From: Agarophyton chilense
Taxonomy: Eukaryota > Rhodophyta > Florideophyceae > Gracilariales > Gracilariaceae
Direction: 5' to 3'
Assembly: GCA_030374765.1 (NCBI GenBank)
Contig: JARGXX010000097.1
Span: 806,001 to 870,000, forward strand
Length of the DNA: 64,000 nt
Of this stretch, positions 36,480 to 46,544 are shown one piece after another; position 1 is the first letter of the stretch, and each line of letters starts with the position of its first letter. Both the position numbers and the translations under genes were made by a program. The notes under the pieces were generated by a model. It was not told where the DNA came from. It saw only the letters and a program-made list of their open reading frames with translations, and did not search any database.

Positions 36480-37393
36480 TGTAGAGCAACGCCCAGTCAG
36501 GGGATACTTGAAGATGCAACTCATAGAATGAGGATTGAACCCTCCGAGGGTTATGATTATGATCCCCTCTAAGGTGTGCTGAGGTGGCACTGTTTTCTGG
36601 TTATATTTCGCCTATAAGGGAAAATTCGGATGGCCCATGGTTGGATTGGCCCCGTGATACACGTGGCTTAATTTTGGCACCGATTTTCGGATATTTGTAG
36701 AACGTTGGACTTTTGGGCCCTGACAGTTGGATCTCCACGTGTATGGCCCTGAGCAGGTGTGCACTACTGTAGAGTTTAGTTAGTGGGCCCTACTTAGGGA
36801 GATGAGATCTGACAGTCCGAAGCTCAGAGTAAATGGTAACCAAGGTTGGTCTTCGATACCTTTAGAGGTTCTTCGTCGCCATCGTTTCGGCCTTACAACC
36901 CGGAACGGGCTCTGGTTAGCAACGCCTGCGTAGGGACACGACTCCACTTGGAGAGTGCCCACGTTTGGGTTCCGTGCAACCACCCCCTTGGGACCGCTCA
37001 GACGACCTGCGTGCACGATACCCCGTGGGGGTTCTGCTTACTTGTTGCGTGCTTTTTGTGTTTCCTTTCGAGGACAGGTTTTCTCCCCTGTATTGGGTTT
37101 CTTTTGTTGTTTCGCCCCTTTTCTGGTTCTCGGGTCCGGTCCCTGTTAGTGCCCGACCCTCGCCCCGTTTTTCCTCTTCGCCGGATTTTCCCCCATTCTT
37201 TGGGATACCCATACCCATTCCCGATCCAACGGTTTCTACCCCTCACCTCCGTCGGTACTGCCGGAATCCCCCGTGGGAGTTACACCCCACACTACGGGTG
37301 GAACGGAGGGCTCTGTCTCTGAGTCTGCCTCCCCCAGGGAGCAAGGCTTCGAACACCTTGAGAGCACTTCCCGTCGCCGGGTTTTGCTCCACA
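36480..37393 (+). repeat. 3' LTR of gypsy-2
   Basis: This 914-bp LTR begins TGTAGAGC and ends GCTCCACA, followed by the target copy CCCAA at 37394-37398. Its first 648 bp match the 5' copy closely. Confidence 0.9.
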
Positions 37394-37967
37394 CCCAAAG
37401 CTTGTTTCTTCCAGGAAACGATGAAAAAGACAGCATCATAGTCCTTGCAGCATCATTCAGAGTCCCATTTAGCCTTTCAGCCTTTCCATTCGACTCAGGA
37501 CTATATGGCGCCACCGGATCACTCCTGGTTCCACGATCTGAGAGCAACTTCTGTATTTTCTTCGAAAGATATTCCTTTGAATTGTCGAACCTAATGGCCT
37601 TGACAAGCTTCTCCAGTTGGGTTTCTAGTTCGATAATCATCTGTTTAAGAGCATCTGGCACCTCGGATCGTCTGCGCAAGAACCTGACTAAAGAGTAGGC
37701 GCTCTTTTCATCATACAAAGCCACATAGTAGCGACTGCTGCCCATTGATAAGGTACGCATTGATCCAACAACATCCGTGTGAACCAAGTCTTCAGGGTCT
37801 CGAAACTCACGACTGCTTGGGTTTCCAGGCCTAGTGTCTCTCACAGACTGCGATATCTCGCAGCTCTCACAAGGACCTCAGTCCGTAACTTCTTGAAGAG
37901 ACACGCCATGCACAAGTGGCACAGTTTTGCGAAAATGCTCCTTATATGCGTGTCTTAGACGATTGTG

Positions 37968-38573
37968 TGTCGTACAATCACCTCTGGGGTATGCTACCGT
38001 CTTGTCTCGGGAGCGTAGTGACGCTCAACCGTAGAAAGCGTGTTGACGCTCAACCTTAGAAGGTAGACGTAGTAAACCTCGATGGTAACAGGGCACCGTG
38101 AAAACCCGCAGGGGCAAACGGCGGGGCGACTAGCCTATACCGTGTAGGTAAACGATGGTAGGCGTCGACGCGCGGGAAAGCCTGTGTGATAGTTGAGAAA
38201 CAATAAACCAAAAAATATAGTCGTGACCCAAGTGATGCCTGTCTTTAGCAGGTTAGGATGGGGGAGGTGCAGTTCCCTATATGCAGTGGACTGCACTCTC
38301 CAGATCACCCGGGAGGTGTCAGAGACCTGGCCAACACTGGCTACAGTGCCAGATGGCCACTCAAGTACTGTACTAACATGAATACAATTACAATTACTAT
38401 TACTAACAATTACTCAACCAGAAGGTACATGTCAACACTACACGTGGTTGACAACACCTAGATGGTAGCTCGCCCGGAGCTACGTGGTCGATGACTCCTC
38501 GCACCCATCACATACAAGGTCAGCGTAGTGAATCGGACACCTCAAAGGTCAGCCCTTCCGCCAGTATACGACA
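37968..38573. repeat. 606-bp solo LTR of a third family in Copia-B
   Basis: The insert begins TGTCGTACAA and ends GTATACGACA (inverted ends TGTCGTA / TACGACA). It is flanked on both sides by TTGTG (37963-37967 and 38574-38578), a perfect 5-bp duplication of Copia-B integrase sequence. Terminal TG..CA with a 5-bp duplication is the standard signature of an LTR left after recombination. It has no coding content. A 25-bp tandem repeat (TGACGCTCAACC twice, from 38019 and 38044) lies inside. No matching internal element is in the window. Confidence 0.8.
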
Positions 38574-39965
38574 TTGTGCCACAGCAAAGACTTCTGTACT
38601 TTCATATTCGACAATGAGGCTTTTGCACCAACACTACAATCACATGGCTTGAGTGGTGCGGTATAAAGTCCTTTGCATTTTGATTTAAGCCTCAAGAGAC
38701 AAGTCTCGTTCCTATCGAAATCTATAACAGTGCAAGTACCACTTCCATGTCATTCATCACTCTTGAAAGTTATGGTCAGACTTTTCCTCTTCATAGACCC
38801 TACAGACAGCAAGTGAAACTTTAAGTCAGGAACATGCTGCACATCGGTAAGAGTGACGAAGTTCTTCCTCCCGTAGGCAACAATAGTGGCAATTATGTCA
38901 GCCTTTTCGTGAACTTGAATGTAGTTACCGTGTCCAACTTCAACAGTATCGCAGCACGACCTATCGAGGTTCAAAAATAGAGACCGATCATTACACATAT
39001 GCACAGTTGAACCGGAGTCAATGAACCACGTTGAAGTAGAGGCAGGTCAATCTTGATCAACACAAGAGTGCCTTTGCAACCGTCTGGATGCTATCAGTGT
39101 CCAATGATCTATCACTATTTCCTTGCTTCGGGCGTCGATACTTATTGCTCTCAGAGTTATCGTAGCAATTTATCTTCTTATGTCCCCGCTTTCCACAGTA
39201 GTGGCACATGATCTTTGACTTCGTCATGGACCTTTGACGAATTTTAAGAGCCTTGATACTGCGTTCCTGGCCTTCAGCATTAGTGATTAGAATGGCTTCT
39301 TTAGAGATAAGCAACGCAAGAGATCGAGACAGGACGTCTCCGTTTCACGTATCACTTCAGCAGTGACATCTAATTCTTCGCGAAGGACATGCAGCATTTC
39401 CCGCAGCTGTTTTTCTTCTGATGTCATGTATCCAATGCCACCTAGTTGATATTCCATCTCCGCCAGGCGCATTTTCATGGACTGATAACGACCAAGAAAC
39501 CCATCTCTGCTGGCTTGAGATACTGCCTGATGCTGATCCTTGAGGGTCTTCCAAACCTCAGTGGGATCCCTCATGGTCATTACAGGCGCAACACAGGAGT
39601 CATGGACTAAAAGCAGTATGATCGACAAAGCGAACTCTCTGCAACGAAAAAAATTTCTGTATCTCCTCACTGCTTTCATCAGGGTGCGGTTCGGAACCGT
39701 CAAGTATCGTCCACAATCCTCTGCTACGAAGAACCAGCTCCACCCACCTTACGAAACCAAAAAAGTAGTTGGTAGAGTTCAGTAGCGGCATACGAATCTT
39801 TTTAACGCCAACAACAGATGTGCTATCATTCATGTCATATTCCGTTTTGAAGGTGAAAGAAAACAACGTTGTACGAAAACCAAAAGCAAATACGAGAGAG
39901 GCACAAAGAAACGATTGACGGTAAAAAGGCGGGGAGAACGCAGGCAGGGTCCTGGGCCTATAACC

Positions 39966-40181
39966 TCTTACTGGATCACAACTTGGATACTCGGTTTACT
40001 TTGTGTTGGAGCCCATAGTTTGGCTTAAGTAGGAGATTCTAACTTCAAGATAGCCAAAGGCTCTGCAATCACAATTCAAATCGCTCAAAATATCTATTGT
40101 AAACAAGGATATTCCCAACAGTGATAGAACGCACGTAATGTGTAATATGCACTTAGATAGGATGAACGTCTTCTGTCAACA
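39966..40181 (-). repeat. 5' LTR of Copia-B
   Basis: This 216-bp repeat pairs with 25005-25220 and starts TGTTGACAG on the minus strand. Just downstream on that strand, GGTTATAGGCCCAGG is a candidate primer-binding site. Confidence 0.85.
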
Positions 40182-40944
40182 GGCTCCCCTGCGGCGATTC
40201 ACATTAATCTTGCGGCTTAACTCACCAAGACAACGATAAGAGTATGTATTGGACCTTGATGTTTTGGCGGGAGGGAAACTGCCAATGAAAACACGTTGTT
40301 TGGCATTTCTCTTCAATAGGATAGACAACGATAAGCATCTATTTTGTCTCTCAATAGATGGAAACTGTGCTTGATTTCGTCGAGACATCTGTTCGTTAGT
40401 GTTCCACAGATCGGGTAGAGGGTCACTTCTGTAGCTATTTGTACAAAAGATAGAACATATTATCGGGAAGAGATGCTCTGAAGTACTAATAGATAAACGT
40501 ACACTTCTTATTTTCGCGTAACCCTTTCTTGAGCTTGAATTAAACAAGAACCAAGGAAAGCGTAACGTTTCTGTAGCGCTACATGCAACACCATGCTATT
40601 CACAATCTCATCCGAAAGTTTTTTTGTGCTTTAGTTTACGTTGCCAGCATTTGCTTAGTGTGCAGTTGGCAGCCACATTGTGATGCTCGAGCCGCAGGTA
40701 TAGCGAGAAATAAAATATGGAGATCAATATATGCCATTTGAAAGAAGGAATTGGGGCTTTAGTCAAAAATATCGGTCGTTTACATATCCAAATATATGAA
40801 AAAGATCAAGCCTCATGTTTTCTTCACTAAGCGCTTCACTGCCGTGTTACGCTTCCACACAAGCGTGTATGGGATTCAAAAGGTAAGAAGTAGAGTTAGT
40901 ATCAGCACGAAGCGCCCCAAAACATGATACAGTCAAACTAGTCG
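40182..40944. other. No gene recognised
   Basis: Only short ORFs are present, the longest on the minus strand at 40176-40547, overlapping the LTR end and without recognisable features. The stretch lies downstream of the membrane-protein gene and may contain its 3' untranslated region. Confidence 0.3.
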
Positions 40945-41571
40945 CTACACCTTGAAGTTATCAGCATTGAGGCTGGCTTGCATGCCAATATCAAGGGTTT
41001 TTGCTTCCGAATGAATTCTCTCATTTCCATTTCTGATATCAACGCTTCCATCGCGAAGCACAGCAAGTTCATAGAAGTACGACTTTTCTGAATGAAAAAC
41101 GTCCTTGTGAAAGATGTGATCACGGGCATCAGCCGTTTCCCAAATGCGCATTGCAATCTCGCTCTTGGCGTAACAGCGACAAATCGCCGTGCGGAGAGCC
41201 TGATTAATACCAAGGTTCACGCGCAAGTAAGTAACGATCGCGGCCAAAATGAGCAGAAACGAACCCCCTCCAAGCTTTCCGGAGATACGTGGGGCAGAAA
41301 TAAAGGTGATCATAGAGGAGAGGTAGAGCAGAAACGCCAAGGCCGAAAGAATGAAATAAATATCGAAACTGAATCCAGGCACCCAGTACCATTGTATAGG
41401 ATCGAACTTCAAAGATGGATGTGGGCTCGGAAACGGTTGAAAAGTTCTTCCGTAGCGCAGCGGAATATCTTCTGGATTGAGTACTTTGTTTGCACTGGCA
41501 GTCTTGTTTTGAGGGTAATGATTGGCAAATGGGGAAGCATCGTTTTGAGCTTCAAGCTGAGAGGCGGACAT
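40945..41571 (-). CDS. Putative two-TM membrane protein, unknown function
   Basis: This 208-residue ORF on the minus strand starts at the ATG at 41571 (MSASQLEAQND). The frame stays open upstream for 29 more codons but without another ATG. The N-terminus is polar. A Pro/aromatic stretch (IQWYWVPGFSFD, residues 59-70) leads into a predicted membrane span (about 70-91, IYFILSALAFLLYLSSM). A Gly-rich loop and a second span (about 103-122, FLLILAAIVTYLRVN) follow. The remaining 85 residues are soluble, charged and mixed. A GGTAAGC donor-like site at about 41642-41648 suggests a possible upstream exon or a spliced 5' leader. Codon use and composition look gene-like. I do not recognise the family. 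Its organelle or membrane of residence cannot be told. Confidence 0.55.
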   Translation of the reverse strand: MSASQLEAQNDASPFANHYPQNKTASANKVLNPEDIPLRYGRTFQPFPSPHPSLKFDPIQWYWVPGFSFDIYFILSALAFLLYLSSMITFISAPRISGKLGGGSFLLILAAIVTYLRVNLGINQALRTAICRCYAKSEIAMRIWETADARDHIFHKDVFHSEKSYFYELAVLRDGSVDIRNGNERIHSEAKTLDIGMQASLNADNFKV

Positions 41572-42639
41572 GGTGCTTAGATCGGAGTTGGAAAGCGAAG
41601 ATGTAGTGAAATTGGTGTTGTTGAGAAATGGGAGACGATGCTTACCGGGGGTTGGCACGGTGCGTGAGGCACGATGAATCGCATGGCACTTGAAGGAACA
41701 GCTTGCTTAAGAAGAGGTTTACGAAGAAGGTCAAAGTGGCTGACACCACATGACGAGGCTTTCCATTGCTGCCGGAAGCACGAAAGCGAATGCAAAGCGT
41801 CAAAAGTGATTAGTCGTCCCGCAAGCCACTGTATGCTGCCTGACGCCGAGATTTGATACCAATAAGGTTAGTTGAGTATCTCGTAAAAGCTGTAATATAT
41901 TCTGCTTACAAAATGATGTTTGAATAGTTTTATTAGAGTACTTGCAAAGTGTTAATTTCACGTGCCATAAAGACGAGTTGGCACACTAAGGAAAAGTACT
42001 GTACCTTCGTACCGTTCGTATTTGGGAAAAGATACACTGGTTTTTGACAGCAGAGCACCAAGCGTGTGGTGGACGGGAGACTGCGCACGTTGTCAGTGCG
42101 CACAACAGCAATGCACACACCGAGAAGTCGACACATCGGAACCATAAGCGCCTACACACACCATTATTTATGAAATGGGGTTCAACTGATTGCCTGTGCA
42201 CTCCAAGTGCATCACGTGGCTCCCAGTTCATTGAAGCAGGCTGAATTGACTCATCTGCGCTATTCTTTTTCCCAGGCAGTCTTCATTGAGACATTCAACG
42301 AATTAATCGTTCTCCTGGCCTCTAAGATGCGTTTTTTGACTTGATAAGCTTTTGGAACTTTGAGCTATAGCTCTCTATATAAAGGCTATAAAATGTAACA
42401 AGCCTTTGTGTCCAAGATTCACTGCCTAAATGGTTGTGATACAAAGTTATTTATGAAATATTGAATCAGTGATCATCAATGGTTACCACAACACAAATGC
42501 GTTCACCATATGAGACCTGACAGATTCTGACTTCAGATATTCTATTCTTTATCCCTCTACTTAAACCGTTCGCTTTTGTTATCTCAGTTCAATACTCAGT
42601 CTACCCCTCGTTAACACTGCCAAACGTTTATGATCTGCA
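41572..42639. other. Upstream region and start of the Copia-C copy
   Basis: 41572-41860 contains a minus-strand ORF (41577-41795) that may be part of an upstream exon or leader of the membrane-protein gene. The rest has short ORFs only. A TATATAAAGGCTATAAAA block near 42375-42395 could be the promoter of a decayed Copia-C LTR, but I cannot define its ends. Confidence 0.35.
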
Positions 42640-45300
42640 TATTTTTTTGGGCCCAGATCCAGGGCAAAGCACTTTGCCGCGTCGTCTGCAATACTTTTGG
42701 GATGTCAAATCAGTTGGTTGGAATAATAGAAAAGCCAACAAAGAAGAGTATACGAGCCACGTCGAACTTCGAAATTCCCTTCACGACATGTTACCCGACT
42801 CCCACCTAAACAAGTTACGTTATATCATGTAACAGTCACAGTTATATAAACGTGCTGAAAATCTATTCAAGTCTGTACCTGATGATATAATTCAAGCAGA
42901 TAATAAGCATGAAGCAATTTTGAAAGCTATTGACAAACGTGATGCTTTCTTTGTTGTCAGTCAAGTTTATCAAGATTTCATTGGTTTGTTTTCTCTGCAG
43001 CGCTGGCCAAATAAAACGTTCCAAAACTTCGACGCCAGTTTTCAGGCTCAAGTTTCAAAGTTTAGAGCCATGTCTCGGTTTCATTGACCTACCTGACGCA
43101 TTCAATGCCTTCATTCTTTTGGCAAATTGGGACATCTGAAATGGACAAAACGTATATGTTCTTGTTTCTGCTGCTTCAAACAATAACTTGAATGCTCATA
43201 CCACAACAGATGAATATTTGGCCTCCGTTACATACGAAAAAGTAGCATCAATTTTTCCTCAGTGTGATGAAAACGGTTCTACAATTTCAAAGACCATATC
43301 ATCAAATTCTATCAACATATTCAGCAAACGCTCGTAATGTGAACATAAGTGCAAACGTCGGACATTGAGGCCTGCGCAGGTCCAAGGTTTCAAGAAGAAA
43401 AGCAAGTATCGCAGCTTTTCCAAATACGGTCATTGGAAAGGTGATCACAACTCTGATGGATCTTTAAAGCCTGGTAACATTTCCAAAGAATCCTCTAAAC
43501 GTTCTGCGGAGAGTAATTGGGGTCAAAAACAAAAGACCGCTACTTTCAATATGCGACCAAAGTCGATTAAATTGGTGACGTTACGAACACACATACTATT
43601 GCATACAATGATGGTGAATATGAAACTTTGACTACGAAATGGTTCTGCTCTGAATGCCGCTTCTGTTTCAGTCAAGGATCGAAATATTATGAGTAATTCG
43701 CAAGAGGTTTTGGAATCATACAAGCAGACGTTCGGAACAAAAACTTTATGCAGTTCAAGATACTATGTTTTCCTTGACACCCTTCAAACAAATCTCCCCA
43801 AAAAGAGGAACAAGTATTCAAGTCCAATGTTGAGACCATTCATATCGATGATGTATCAAAAATTGCCAACATTATTTCAAGTCACGTGATATACAAAGTG
43901 AAGATTAATGAAGAAAAGACACTTAAGATGAAGGCCCGAATAGCCGTACATGATAATCATGATCAAGATAAGCACCTTCTAAAGACAGATTTCTTATAAT
44001 GCCCACTTACCGAAATTTGCATGATTCTATCGCTAGCCGCCATTTGTAACTGGAAGCTGACAAACATTGATTTCAAGAGCGCTTTTCTACAGACCGGAAA
44101 GGCAAAGCGTGATGTATATGTTGTTTCACCACGCGAAAGCTCGGATTAGACAAATTTATGGTTACCCCTCACGGCTGCCTATAAACTTGTGAACGCAAAT
44201 GTGATGTAAGGCACTCTAAGACAATTTCATATCATCATTTGGCTTCCAGCGGCTTCGATATGTTACACAACTTTCCTGCATGAAAGATGCTGATAACCGT
44301 TTCATTGCTTTTGCTGTGAAAATTGTTGATGATGTACTGTTTGCGGGTTCTGATGATGATGTGAAACCTGTTTTTGAAAATACTAAAGAACGATATGAAT
44401 TGGGTATAATCATTGATGGTTTTGGTACTTTTCTGTTCTACGGGTTGCAGATATGCCAAACTATAGATTGAACATGCACCATACACAGTGATCAGAAACT
44501 GCAAAAAATAGAACTCTACCCTATAAGCCGTATCCGAAGACATGAAACGGAGTAGGTTTTAAATGAAATCGAACTAAGCTCGTTGAGATCTCTAAACAGC
44601 TCATCGAGGTGGATGGGAGTTCCAGGTTCGCCGATACGCGATTTTTATTCAAGTTTTCTGCCGAAAAATATGCCAAACACGACGGTACATATGGTTTCAT
44701 CACCCAAATGAACGGTGTACGTTTACTGCAAAAACTTGGAACTTGTCGAAGCTATCGTCGACTGCTTGAGAAGAAAAGCTACAAGTTATCCGTTGTGTTG
44801 TATTGAGATGGCAGTCGACTGACAGCCCACGGACAAGTTGGCGTTCTCACTGGTGTGCTATTTGGGGAATGTCAGAAAGACGCTGTGCTTCATGTTTTTG
44901 TCTTGGTGTTCGCACAAAGCCGGGAGACGTGTTAGGTCAATCGGTGCGGCTGAAATGCTTGGAGCAGGCGAGGCTATAGATTATGCAAAGAATATTTAAA
45001 AGGTACGTAAAAGTGTACTTGGGGTGAGTATTGACGCCAAACTCGCCGTTGAATCCAAATACTTGTTCACAAAACTATCTCCATGCTGCAACTGTATTGA
45101 TAGGTCTGTGTGAATAACTTTGCTTATCGAACGCCGATTGGTCATTGAATACAAAGCGGACATATCTTAATTCGTTTGGCGCTTTTTGGCCAGATTTGTT
45201 TGACATGGATCTCAAAATATATTCACTACATTCAGGAAAATAAATAATTCGATGTTGACATGTTTGATACAGCAATTGCTAAAAGTGTCGAAGCAACACG
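42640..45300 (+). mobile_element. Copia-C: old copy related to Copia-A, broken
   Basis: This plus-strand remnant has the same architecture as Copia-A. Parts: gag start (YFWDVKSVGWNNRKANKEEY, near 42685-42750, aligned with WDLKNVPWTDGKGNQEEY of Copia-A); knuckle-like block near 43390-43470 (KKSKYRSFSKYGHWKGDHN); reverse transcriptase near 43890-44480 (LKMKARIAVHDNHD, NIDFKSAFLQTGKAKRDVY, IVDDVLFAGSDDD); RNase H near 44600-45070. No clear paired LTRs. Many breaks. AT-richer than Copia-A. It is among the oldest retroelements in the window. Confidence 0.7.
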
Positions 45301-45687
45301 TGCCTCTAATTCTTTTTTGTTATTGCAATTGAAATATCGCTACTGCCCTTCAGAACTGTGACGACCAAGTAGATAAAGCTGAATGGTCGCTGTCGCTAAG
45401 TGAATAGCTCAGCACACATACATATGAGATCTTTCCCACCCCCACACAGTCATCACTTTTGCCCACTGGCAAGGAGGCGTATGCTGCCGCTCAGTGACAA
45501 ATAATATAAGCCTTGACTCATTGTAGCCTACAGAATAACTTGACTGATTCACATATGACATCTTCACACTCATTCTACAAAGCTTTCCTATCCATCTCGA
45601 CGGCATCACATCCTACACCTCTCGTGTCTGCCATTGAGACGCCGCGCGCATGTTCAATGACGTGACCCCGAACACGACTTGAATGGT
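45301..45687. other. No gene recognised
   Basis: Short ORFs only. This is the 3' flank of the secreted-protein gene and the decayed end of Copia-C. Confidence 0.3.
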
Positions 45688-46443
45688 TCACAGAAACAGT
45701 TTCAACAAACTCAAATCGCCCGGAACAATTGCAGCACACTCAAACTTCAAGTCCGTGTTTGAGCGGAACCGCTTGCAGCAGGTTTGCATGATGTGAAGAG
45801 CCAGAATGTAGTAGTCGCCCGGGTTGTTGGTACAAACTTGTTCCATCTGCTCGACAGCATCTTCGGCGCAAATCCGGATTGCCTCAAACTCGTTTGCAGA
45901 CTCCATTTGGCTACCGGTAATCCTGATGTCTGCCCATCCCGGAACCACTTCATAGAATCCAAACTGTTGACATTCGCACACCCAAGCAACGTTTGTCACC
46001 CGCCCGCTATCGGCCCAGGCAAACTTGGAGGTACACGAATCTCGGACAAACGTAAATGGTTGAATTCCTTGCTCACTCTCGTCTATATCCCCAAAATGAG
46101 TCTGACAACGATCCAGAACATGACGCGCACGACGTTCAAACTGTGTACTGTTGAGCGTGTTGCACCATAACGTCAGGTCGTGTTGTGTGTTTTGCACGCA
46201 TTTTATTGTGGCATTACTGCGTGCGACAGTATCCAGGTCCAAAGGTATAGTAGCACCAAATGCAAACGATTTGGCTACTCTTTCCGAGCTCTTGCAGACT
46301 AAGGAGAATCTGTTGAGTGCGCCTCGACCAAGGATGCGAGACAGTTCAATGAAACACTTGTCCGGTTGAGCTTGCGACTTTCTGACCAACACGACAAAGC
46401 TAAGAAAACAAAGAACAACAGTAAGATGCATAGCTTTGGCCAT
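45688..46443 (-). CDS. Predicted secreted cysteine-rich protein
   Basis: This is a 251-residue intact ORF on the minus strand with a clean ATG start at 46443. Residues 1-25 form a classic signal peptide: a Lys near the start, then LTVVLCFLSFVVLV, with cleavage likely after SQA. The mature part of about 225 residues holds some fourteen cysteines, including C-x-C (VCEC) and CC pairs, spaced as in disulfide-bonded extracellular proteins. NAT and NST give candidate N-glycosylation sites. No later membrane span or anchor is evident, though the extreme C-terminus is hydrophobic (LSLLKLFL). I do not recognise the family. No intron is needed. A TATAAAG box lies 95 bp upstream, which supports this start and a live promoter. 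It is the best-looking host gene in the window. Confidence 0.7.
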   Translation of the reverse strand: MAKAMHLTVVLCFLSFVVLVRKSQAQPDKCFIELSRILGRGALNRFSLVCKSSERVAKSFAFGATIPLDLDTVARSNATIKCVQNTQHDLTLWCNTLNSTQFERRARHVLDRCQTHFGDIDESEQGIQPFTFVRDSCTSKFAWADSGRVTNVAWVCECQQFGFYEVVPGWADIRITGSQMESANEFEAIRICAEDAVEQMEQVCTNNPGDYYILALHIMQTCCKRFRSNTDLKFECAAIVPGDLSLLKLFL

Positions 46444-46537
46444 TTGGTGTGTTGGTTTCTCTGCGAAAGAGCAAGATGTTCAAGCGTTGCCGACTCACAA
46501 GTAGCGCTCCTCGCCGCACCACTGGTGCAGAGTGGCT

Positions 46538-46544
46538 CTTTATA
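46538..46544 (-). promoter_or_regulatory. TATA box of the secreted-protein gene
   Basis: TATAAAG on the minus strand, 95 bp before the ATG of the secreted Cys-rich protein. Distance and sequence fit a core promoter. No other element was resolved. Confidence 0.45.

Larger units (their letters stand above)
25221..39965 (-). mobile_element. Copia-B internal region, interrupted by three insertions
   Basis: This is a minus-strand Copia element. From its 5' end (right): gag near 39287-39866; CCHC knuckle (CHYCGKRGHKKINC) near 39170-39215; protease near 38750-39004; pre-integrase and integrase near 37400-37960 (DLVHTDVVG, then SDRGTRSDPVAPYSPESNG); integrase end near 27740-28140 (CTPYEAVFKTRPNLSHIRIFG); reverse transcriptase 25910-26956 (YVDDVLIAGKS; LDIKAASLYGTLDEEIYMEQ); RNase H 25464-25913 (GQSTVESEYVAMS). 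Inserted into it are gypsy-2 (28147-37393), a gypsy-1-family solo LTR (27011-27726) and a 606-bp solo LTR (37968-38573). Apart from insertions it has several breaks. The reverse transcriptase part alone is long and well preserved. Confidence 0.85.
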
